DNA from: Rubellimicrobium arenae
GTDB taxonomy: Bacteria; Pseudomonadota; Alphaproteobacteria; Rhodobacterales; Rhodobacteraceae
NCBI RefSeq assembly: GCF_017916295.1
Contig: NZ_JAFMSS010000002.1
Location: 62,001-126,000 of the forward strand
Direction of reading: 5' to 3'
Length of the DNA: 64,000 nt
A program made the position numbers and the translations under genes. Below, piece after piece: positions 54,901-64,000 of this stretch (positions within the stretch are counted from its first letter, which is position 1; each line of letters opens with the position of its first letter). The notes under the pieces were generated by a model. The model saw nothing but the letters and a program-made list of their open reading frames with translations. It searched no databases and was not told the origin of the DNA.

Positions 54901-55665
54901 ATGGGCCGACTCGCGGGCAAGGTGGCGATCATCTCGGGGGGTGCGACGGGGATGGGAGGAGCCGCCTCATCGCTGTTCGCCGCCGAAGGGGCCAAGGTCG
55001 CGATCATCGACCGGAACCTCGAGGCGGCCAGCACCCGCGCCGCCACGATCCGCGCCGCCGGTGGAACCGCCATCGCCCTTGCCGCGGATGTGGCCCAGGC
55101 GGACCAGGTCGAGGCCGCCGTCCGCCAGGCCGAGGAGGCGCATGGCCCAGCCAATGTCCTGTTCAACCATGCGGGCACCATCGTCATCAAACCCTTCCTC
55201 GAGACCACCGAGGAGGAGTGGGACTGGCTCCACGCCGTCAACGTGAAATCCATGTTCCTGATGACCCGGGCGGTCCTGCCCGGGATGCTGGCGCAGGGCG
55301 GCGGGTCGATCGTGTGCACCTCCTCGATCTCGGCCGTCGCGGGCACGCCGATGGAGGTGCTTTACGGCACGACCAAGGGCGCCGTGCACATGTTCGCCCG
55401 CGCCATCGCGGTCGAGTTCCGCGACCGCAACATCCGCTGCAACGCCGTCTGCCCCGGCTTCATCCGCACGCCTCATGGCCTGCGCGAGGTGGCCGACCTC
55501 CAAGCCTTGGGGGTGGACGTCTCCGAGGCGGCGCTGATCGCCGCGCAGGGCCGCATCGGAGAACCCGAGGAGGTGGCCCGCGCCGCGCTGTTCCTCGCCT
55601 CGGACGAGTCGAGCTTCGTCAACGGCACCCACCTGTTCGTTGACAACGCCTTCACCGCCATCTGA
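54901..55665 (+). CDS. Short-chain dehydrogenase/reductase
   Basis: A 254-residue SDR with the cofactor motif GGATGMGG, the NHAG variant of NNAG, the active Tyr-Lys in YGTTKGA and the Ser in SSISAVAG. The Asp at the end of strand 2 (IIDRN) suggests NAD(H). The substrate is unknown. It is followed after 11 bp by a methyltransferase gene. Confidence 0.9.
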   Translation: MGRLAGKVAIISGGATGMGGAASSLFAAEGAKVAIIDRNLEAASTRAATIRAAGGTAIALAADVAQADQVEAAVRQAEEAHGPANVLFNHAGTIVIKPFLETTEEEWDWLHAVNVKSMFLMTRAVLPGMLAQGGGSIVCTSSISAVAGTPMEVLYGTTKGAVHMFARAIAVEFRDRNIRCNAVCPGFIRTPHGLREVADLQALGVDVSEAALIAAQGRIGEPEEVARAALFLASDESSFVNGTHLFVDNAFTAI

Positions 55666-55676
55666 GGGAGCCCCCC

Positions 55677-56309
55677 ATGAGCGACACCGAAAGCGCTGCC
55701 ATGGCGGCCGTCTACGCGGCCCGGACCGTGGGCGAGCTTGCGGCGGGCTACGCCGACTGGGCCGAACGCTACGACGCCGAGACCGCCGCCTCGGGCTATC
55801 GCCTGCCTCATCTTTGCGCCGCCTTCCTCGCGCGGCATCTGCCCGCCGAGGCCCGCCCGATCCTCGATGCCGGGTGCGGCACCGGCCTCGTGGGCGACGA
55901 TCTCCGGGCGCTGGGTTACGACGGGATCACCGGCATCGACCTGTCCGAGCCGATGCTGGCGCGCGCCGCCGGGCGCGGCGTCTATGCGGTCCTCCGGCAG
56001 ATGACGCTGGGCGAGCCGCTCGACCTGCCGGACGCCGGCTTTGCCGCCGTCATCTCGAGCGGCGTGTTCACCGCCGGCCACGCCCCCGCCTCGAGCCTCG
56101 ACGAGCTGCTGCGCGTGACCCGGCCGGGCGGGGTGCTGGTGTTCAGCGTCCGCGACGACATCCACCGGACGCAGGGCTTCCGCGAGCGCCAGGACGCGCT
56201 GGAGGCGCAGGGACGCTGGCGGTTGCGCGAACGGAGCGAGCCCGTCCGCGCTTTCACCGTCAGGGAGCCGCATGTGCTGGCGCGGGTCTTCGTCTATGAG
56301 GCCGCCTGA
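55677..56309 (+). CDS. Class I SAM-dependent methyltransferase
   Basis: A 210-residue methyltransferase with the SAM motif ILDAGCGTGLVG and the following acidic loop GIDLSEPML. It resembles Williams-Beuren-type methyltransferases. Substrate unknown. GGGAG lies before the ATG, and the gene is likely co-transcribed with the SDR. Confidence 0.88.
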   Translation: MSDTESAAMAAVYAARTVGELAAGYADWAERYDAETAASGYRLPHLCAAFLARHLPAEARPILDAGCGTGLVGDDLRALGYDGITGIDLSEPMLARAAGRGVYAVLRQMTLGEPLDLPDAGFAAVISSGVFTAGHAPASSLDELLRVTRPGGVLVFSVRDDIHRTQGFRERQDALEAQGRWRLRERSEPVRAFTVREPHVLARVFVYEAA

Positions 56310-56338
56310 GGACGGCCCGTCGCACGACCCGAACCGGC

Positions 56339-57700
56339 CTATTCGGCGGCGTGGGCCATGGCCGCGTGCTCCACGGCCAGGACGATCTCGCCCACGACCT
56401 CGGCGAGCATGGCCTCATCCTCGCATTCGGCCATGACGCGGATCAGCGGCTCGGTCCCCGACTTGCGGATCAGAAGGCGACCGCGTCCATCGAGCCGGGC
56501 CTTGGCGCCCTCGATCACCGCCTGCACCGCGGGGGAGGACAGCGGCTGCTGGCCCGCCGCGTAGCGGACATTGCGGAGAAGCTGCGGCACGGTGTCGAAC
56601 TGCTGGAGGAGGCGCGACGCCGGCTCTCCGGTTTCGATCATGGCGGCCAGCACCTGCAGCGCCGCCAGCAGACCGTCCCCGGTGGTGGCGTAATCGGTCA
56701 TGACGATGTGGCCCGACTGTTCGCCCCCCAAGTTCCAGTCGCCCTGGCGCATGGCCTCGACCACGTAGCGGTCGCCCACGGCGGTCCGCTCCAGCCGCAG
56801 GCCGCGCCCGTCCAGGAACCGCTCCAGCCCCAGGTTCGACATCACGGTCGCGACGAGCGTGCCGTTGCGCAGGCGCCCCTGCTCGGCCCAGCGCGCGGCC
56901 ATGAGCGCCATGAGCTGGTCCCCGTCGGCGATCTGCCCGTTCTCGTCGATCAGGATCACCCGGTCGGCGTCGCCATCCAGGCAGATGCCCAGGTCGGCGC
57001 CATGGGTCACGACCATCTCGGCCGCCGCGCGCGGCGAGGTCGACCCGCAGCCGTCGTTGATGTTGTACCCGTTGGGCGTGGTCCCGACCGGGACGACCGT
57101 CGCGCCCAGTTCCCAGAGCACTTCGGGCGCAACCTTGTAGGCGGCCCCGTTCGCGCAATCGATCACGACCTTGAGCCCATCGAGCCGCCGCCCATGCGGG
57201 AAGGTGCTCTTGAGCCGCTCCATGTAGCGGAAGCGGCCATCGTCGATCCGCTTGGCGCGGCCGATGTTGTTGGCGCCGGTGGGCTCCACGCCCGCCTCGA
57301 CCAGCGCCTCGATCTCGGCCTCGGCCTCGTCGGACAGCTTGAAGCCGTCGGGGCCGAAGAACTTGATGCCGTTGTCTTGGTGCGGGTTGTGCGAGGCGGA
57401 GATCATGATCCCCACATCGGCGCGCATCGAGGTGGTCAGCAGGCCCACGGCCGGCGTCGGCACCGGTCCCAGCAGCAGCACGTTCATGCCGGTGGAGGTC
57501 AGGCCCGCGGTCAGCGCATTCTCGAACATGTAGCCCGACAGGCGGGTGTCCTTGCCGATCACCACGCGATGGCCGTTCGACCCGTCGTTCCGGAAGTAGC
57601 GCCCGGCGGCCGCGCCCAGGCGCAGAGCCAACTCGGCCGTCATGGGCCAGGCATTGGCCGTGCCGCGCACGCCGTCCGTCCCGAAAAGTTTCCTCGTCAT
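56339..57700 (-). CDS. glmM: Phosphoglucosamine mutase
   Basis: A 453-residue enzyme converting glucosamine-6-phosphate to glucosamine-1-phosphate for peptidoglycan and lipopolysaccharide. It has the phospho-Ser loop ISASHNPHQDNG, the metal loop DGDADRV and the phosphate-binding RKSGTEPLIRV. Its ATG overlaps the folP stop by 4 bp, giving the operon folB-folP-glmM. Confidence 0.96.
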   Translation of the reverse strand: MTRKLFGTDGVRGTANAWPMTAELALRLGAAAGRYFRNDGSNGHRVVIGKDTRLSGYMFENALTAGLTSTGMNVLLLGPVPTPAVGLLTTSMRADVGIMISASHNPHQDNGIKFFGPDGFKLSDEAEAEIEALVEAGVEPTGANNIGRAKRIDDGRFRYMERLKSTFPHGRRLDGLKVVIDCANGAAYKVAPEVLWELGATVVPVGTTPNGYNINDGCGSTSPRAAAEMVVTHGADLGICLDGDADRVILIDENGQIADGDQLMALMAARWAEQGRLRNGTLVATVMSNLGLERFLDGRGLRLERTAVGDRYVVEAMRQGDWNLGGEQSGHIVMTDYATTGDGLLAALQVLAAMIETGEPASRLLQQFDTVPQLLRNVRYAAGQQPLSSPAVQAVIEGAKARLDGRGRLLIRKSGTEPLIRVMAECEDEAMLAEVVGEIVLAVEHAAMAHAAE

Positions 57701-58701
57701 GCTGTCCCGCCTACTGCTTGCTGCAGGCTCAAGGCCTGTCTTGTTTCACCCACGTCGTGCACCCGCACCATCTGCGCGCCCTGCCGGACGGCATGGAGCG
57801 CCACCGACACCGAACCGGGCATCCGATCCTGCGCCCGCGCCGCGCCGCCCAGGGTCCCGATGAACCCCTTGCGCGAGACGCCGACCAGCATGGCGCAGCC
57901 CAGGCCATGATAAAGCGACACACGCTGGAGCAGACTCACGTTATGTTGCACTGTCTTGCCGAAGCCGATCCCCGGATCGACCAGAATGCGGCTCCGGGGC
58001 ACCCCGCGGGCCTCGGCCAGGGCGATCCGCTCCTCGAGCGCGTCATAGACATCGAGGACCACGTCCTCGTAGCGCGGATTCGCCTGCATCGTCTCGGGCG
58101 TGCCCTGCGCGTGCATGAGGCAAAGCCCCCCCGCCCGCGCGGCCACTTCGCCCATTCGTGGATCGAAGCTCAGGGCCGAGACGTCGTTGACCAGATCCGC
58201 CCCGGCGGACAGGGCCGCCTCGGCCACCGCAGCCTTCCGGGTGTCGACGGACAGGGGGATCCCGCTTTCGGCGCGGATCCGCGACAGCACGGGAACGACG
58301 CGCGCGATCTCCTCGGGCTCGGGGACGAGCACCGCGCCGGGCCGCGTGCTCTCCCCGCCAAGGTCGAGCATGTCGGCCCCCTGCGCCGCCATGGCCTGCG
58401 CCTGCGCCAGGGCGGCGTCGGGCGCGTCGAAGCGGCCACCGTCCGAGAAGCTGTCCGGCGTGAGGTTCAGGATGCCCATGAGGCGCGGCGCCTCGAAGGA
58501 CAGGCGCGCCAGGCGCCCGCGCGGGGCGGTCAGCCGCTCCAGCACCTCGGGCGGCGCCGCATCAATCGGGACGACTTGGGGCGGCTCGGTGCGGGATAGC
58601 CGCTCGATCCGGTCGAACCAGCACCATCCTCCGGCCAGCGTCAGGGCGCCCGGCGGACGGGCCGGATCGGTCATCGGAATCGGCCGCCAGTAGACGCTCA
58701 C
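57697..58701 (-). CDS. folP: Dihydropteroate synthase
   Basis: A 334-residue enzyme of folate synthesis that joins pABA to the pterin diphosphate. Family motifs are ILNLTPDSFSDGG, DLGGESTRPG, SVDTRK, LVNDVS, DPGIGFGK and GVSRKGF. The first 60 residues are an extension typical of this group. GTG start overlapping the folB stop (GTGA). Confidence 0.94.
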   Translation of the reverse strand: MSVYWRPIPMTDPARPPGALTLAGGWCWFDRIERLSRTEPPQVVPIDAAPPEVLERLTAPRGRLARLSFEAPRLMGILNLTPDSFSDGGRFDAPDAALAQAQAMAAQGADMLDLGGESTRPGAVLVPEPEEIARVVPVLSRIRAESGIPLSVDTRKAAVAEAALSAGADLVNDVSALSFDPRMGEVAARAGGLCLMHAQGTPETMQANPRYEDVVLDVYDALEERIALAEARGVPRSRILVDPGIGFGKTVQHNVSLLQRVSLYHGLGCAMLVGVSRKGFIGTLGGAARAQDRMPGSVSVALHAVRQGAQMVRVHDVGETRQALSLQQAVGGTA

Positions 58702-59609
58702 TTGGGGGCCTCCCAAGGGTCCTGCCTGACCGGCACCGGCACGACCAGCCCGTCCGACGCCTCGACCCCGATCAGCCGCAGTTCCCTGGCCTCCAGCACC
58801 CCCGCGAGCCAGGCCGCGAGATGCGGGCCGTCGCTCTGCGCCGGGCCGTCCACCGCGTCCAAGACGACCTTGGAGGGCGCCCAGACGCAGGCCCGCGCCT
58901 GGCGCATCGCCCAGTCGAGCTCGGTCCGGGTGCCGACCACAAGGAGCCGGGGGTCCCGCGACGCCACCGCCCAGGCATTCTGGTCGAAGGCCAGCAGATC
59001 GATGTGGCGCTGCGCGGCCTCGGATTCGGCGACGACCGGGGCCGTCGCCGGCCGGCCCACGCAAAGGACCAGGGGGATGGCCTCCTCGTGCAGCTCGTCC
59101 AGAAGGCGCGCCAGCGCGGGGGCCGTAGCCTCGGCTGCCCCAAGAAGGACGATCCGGGGGCGTGGCGCATCCGGGACGACTGCCTCGCCGCCCTCGCTGC
59201 GGCTGCGCACGATCTCCACGCCCAGATCCCCCGGGCCGCGGTCGAGCTTCTGGACCCGGACGAAGACCCGCTCGGCCTGAGGCTCGCGCAGGATGCGCGC
59301 GGCCACCCGTTCGGCCAAGGTCTCCAGAAGGTTCAGACGCTCCTGCGCAAGCTCGGCGGCCACGGCCTCGGCCAGCTTGTCATAGGACAGGATCCGGTCG
59401 ACATCGTCGCCCACGTCGCCCAGGGGCCGGACCTCCACGACGATGTCGAAGCGCAGCCGTTGGCGCACCCCGCGTTCGAGCTGGAAGGCGCCGATCTCCA
59501 CTTCCACGACATGGTCGCGCAGGGAGATGCGGTCGCGCGGCGCGGCGGCGGTGGCTTCGGACCGCGCGAGCGGGTGCTCGAAGGCGTGTCGGGTTTCGTC
59601 GTGCGGCAT
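58698..59609 (-). CDS. folB: Dihydroneopterin aldolase, long form
   Basis: A 303-residue protein. Residues about 25-130 are a normal FolB domain (ISLRDHVVEVEIGAFQLE; ILSYDKLAEAV; LLETLAERVAARIL; VRVQKLDRG) that cleaves dihydroneopterin. The remaining 170 residues (RPRIVLLGAAEATAPALARLL onward) are an additional domain of unknown role, seen in rhodobacterial FolB proteins. It heads the folB-folP-glmM operon. Confidence 0.88.
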   Translation of the reverse strand: MPHDETRHAFEHPLARSEATAAAPRDRISLRDHVVEVEIGAFQLERGVRQRLRFDIVVEVRPLGDVGDDVDRILSYDKLAEAVAAELAQERLNLLETLAERVAARILREPQAERVFVRVQKLDRGPGDLGVEIVRSRSEGGEAVVPDAPRPRIVLLGAAEATAPALARLLDELHEEAIPLVLCVGRPATAPVVAESEAAQRHIDLLAFDQNAWAVASRDPRLLVVGTRTELDWAMRQARACVWAPSKVVLDAVDGPAQSDGPHLAAWLAGVLEARELRLIGVEASDGLVVPVPVRQDPWEAPK

Positions 59610-59669
59610 GCCCAGGATCCCTGATCGAGCCGTCTGCTACAGCGGCTCGGCGATCCCGGCAAGCGGGCC

Positions 59670-60362
59670 TCAGTCGGACGCGCTGGAGGCCAGGCGGATC
59701 GGCGCATCCTCGCGGTAGAACAGATGCGTGCCGATCTGGGCTGTCCGGGTGAAATCCTGGGCCCAGTAGGGCGAGACGGCCTTGTTGTGATAGAACATGG
59801 CTCCGTCCGTCAGCAGGCGCGGCGCGCCGTCCAGCATGACGCGGGCGACCCGGCCTACCTCGGCCCAGGCGACCTTGTCGGCGACGGTGTCCGACCGGCC
59901 GTCGCAGTAGTAGCTGAACTGGCAGGCGTTCCGCTGTCCGGCCCCCTGCTCGACCACGCCACAGACGGTGGACGGGTAACGGCCGCTGTCCCGGCGGTTC
60001 AGCACGACCTCGGCGACGGCGATCTGCCCCTCGAGAGCTTCGCCCCGCGCCTCATGGTAGATGGCCTCGGACAGGCAGCGCCACTGCTCATCCCCCTCGG
60101 GCGCGGCGTCTTCGATGAGCTCCTCGAGGCCGGACAGGTCGGTGACCTCGCTGATGGCGACCCCCCGGCCCTCGGGCGCGGGAAAGGGGCCGCCCTGCGC
60201 CGCCGGCGTGACCTGCGCCCCCTCCCGCTGCGCTCCCAGGAGGGAGCCGAGGCGTCCGTCGAGATCCGCCCCGGCCGCAAGGCACATACCGGCCAAGACC
60301 AGCGTCAGGCCCGAGGCCACGACCAAAGCGCGCCAGACCGCGCGCCCGAGCGAAACCATCAT
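59670..60362 (-). CDS. Cell wall hydrolase of the SleB family
   Basis: A 230-residue protein with an N-terminal membrane segment or signal (about residues 8-30) and a C-terminal Hydrolase_2 domain: CLSEAIYHEARGEALEGQ with the catalytic Glu, VVLNRRDSGRYPSTVC, CQFSYYCDG and AMFYHNK. It should cleave peptidoglycan glycan strands. Two adjacent ATGs (60,362 and 60,359) could serve as start. Confidence 0.87.
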   Translation of the reverse strand: MMVSLGRAVWRALVVASGLTLVLAGMCLAAGADLDGRLGSLLGAQREGAQVTPAAQGGPFPAPEGRGVAISEVTDLSGLEELIEDAAPEGDEQWRCLSEAIYHEARGEALEGQIAVAEVVLNRRDSGRYPSTVCGVVEQGAGQRNACQFSYYCDGRSDTVADKVAWAEVGRVARVMLDGAPRLLTDGAMFYHNKAVSPYWAQDFTRTAQIGTHLFYREDAPIRLASSASD

Positions 60363-60522
60363 AGCACTGTCCCATCGTTCCAAGCGGGCGCTTCCCGCCG
60401 TCACCAAGGGACTACGAATTACTTACCTATGTGTCTACGCAGCCACAGTAGGTACGGCGGCGCCGCGCCGAGCGCGCAGGAGCATATCCGCCGATCCTCG
60501 GCCGATACGGGAAATCCGCCTG

Positions 60523-63198
<2,676 letters not shown>

Positions 63199-63302
63199 GA
63201 CGCCGTTGTCCCACAGGATGATTAAGGCGCCGTTAGGGCATCGGGCGTTGCGGGCCGGCGCCGGGAACTTTCCCGCCGATGCGGCACCCTGCCCGCGACA
63301 GG

Positions 63303-63339
63303 CCCCAGGCCGGGCGGGGACATCCCGCACGGCCTGGGG
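63303..63339. terminator. Possible hairpin terminator after glyS
   Basis: CCCCAGGCCG and CGGCCTGGGG form a strong 10-bp stem between glyS and the PpdK-like gene. There is no T run on the minus strand, so it may be a weak or Rho-assisted stop. Confidence 0.5.
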
Positions 63340-63345
63340 TTCTGC

Positions 63346-64000
63346 CTAGCCTTCGACGCGGGTCAGGTCCGCGACCTCCAGGCAAAGCCGACGGATGCGG
63401 CTCAGCAAGTTGAGGCGGTTGCGGCGGATGACCTGGTTGTCGGTGTTGATCTGCGCGACCGTGAAGAAGGCGTCGATGGGCGCGCGCAGGGCCGCGAGCG
63501 CCGACATGGCCCCCTGGAAGTCCTCGGCCGCCATGGCGGGCCGGATGCGCGCCTCGGCGGCGTCGAGCGCGGCGAAGAGCGCCCGCTCCTCGTCGTACTC
63601 GGACCATTTCGGGTCCGCGCCGAAGGAGTATTCCACGCCGTCCTTGGCCTCGGCCTGCGCCAGCAGGTTCGCCGCCCGCTTGAAGCCCTGAAGCAGGTTC
63701 TCCCCGTCCTCGGTCTTGAGGAACGCCGCCAGCGCCTCGGCCCGCCGCACGAGCAGCACGAGGTCGTCGTTCCCCGGCATGGCGAGGCAGGCGTCGATCA
63801 CGTCATGCCGGATGCCCTGATCGCGGAGGTGCACCTTCAGGCGGTCGTGGAAGAATTCCAAGACACTCGCCGTGAAGTCGCCCGTCCTAGCAAACTCCCC
63901 ATAAATTGGATCATGGGAGGCCATGGACGCTGGATCCGTGAGCAACGAAAGGTTCTTGCGCAGCCAGTCGACCACGAACTCGACACCTTGGAAGATGTCG
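63346..64000 (-). CDS. glyS: Glycyl-tRNA synthetase beta subunit, C-terminal part (cut by window edge)
   Basis: The last 217 codons of GlyS: FQGVEFVVDWLRKNL at the window edge, VLEFFHDRLKVHLRDQGIRHDVIDA in part, then VAQINTDNQVIRRNRLNLLSRI, a highly conserved GlyS tail. This is the helical anticodon-binding region. The gene continues beyond position 64,000. Confidence 0.93.
   Translation of the reverse strand, partial: DIFQGVEFVVDWLRKNLSLLTDPASMASHDPIYGEFARTGDFTASVLEFFHDRLKVHLRDQGIRHDVIDACLAMPGNDDLVLLVRRAEALAAFLKTEDGENLLQGFKRAANLLAQAEAKDGVEYSFGADPKWSEYDEERALFAALDAAEARIRPAMAAEDFQGAMSALAALRAPIDAFFTVAQINTDNQVIRRNRLNLLSRIRRLCLEVADLTRVEG

Overview
The window is high-GC DNA from an alphaproteobacterium, most likely a member of the Rhodobacterales. 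This rests on the gene order lipoprotein-dacC-tmk-holB-tatD-MBL hydrolase, on a long FolB next to folP and glmM, on a PEP-utilising PpdK-like gene beside glyS, and on DUF2244 and DUF3008 genes. All identifications come from reading motifs by eye; no database search was run.

Positions 1 to about 29,800 are accessory DNA that ends at a tRNA-Ser(UGA) gene. It starts with an RTX beta-helix protein, an intact IS903-type element that has cut a RecB-like (TM0106-type) nuclease gene, a metallophosphoesterase, a PD-(D/E)XK restriction-type protein, an IS110 remnant and an AT-richer GIY-YIG nuclease. A decayed IS6-family transposase, an RTX serralysin-like metalloprotease and an IS256 remnant follow. 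From 12.2 to 21.1 kb lies a two-armed phage-like element: a leftward arm (unknown gene, ParB-methyltransferase, DUF7220, small and large terminase) and a rightward arm of overlapping genes (HTH, P4-type primase/helicase, small protein, DUF2924, large serine recombinase, HTH-like protein). No portal or capsid gene is present. A YbaK-type deacylase separates it from a type I restriction-modification operon (21,981-29,532) with the order hsdM-hsdS-X-hsdR. X carries an R-N-x3-H motif of the HEPN RNase type, which makes this the most interesting locus in the window.

Positions 29,812 to 64,000 look like core chromosome. They hold cell wall and replication genes (dacC, tmk, holB, tatD), an AEC carrier convergent with a polyamine-type ABC importer operon, tRNA-Leu(GAG), lipB, cytochrome oxidase subunit I, DUF2244, DUF3008, YqeY, carA, a GT2 glycosyltransferase, a GntR/FCD regulator, a HAD nucleotidase, a UbiH-type hydroxylase, two tandem Lrp/AsnC regulators divergent from ilvC, OpgC, an SDR, a methyltransferase, the glmM-folP-folB operon (leftward), a SleB-type hydrolase, a divergent PpdK and the 3' end of glyS, which is cut by the window edge.

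Working view: the left half is a mobile-element and defence region built up next to tRNA-Ser and partly decayed by insertion sequences. The right half is conserved housekeeping DNA with tight, often 4-bp-overlapping operons.
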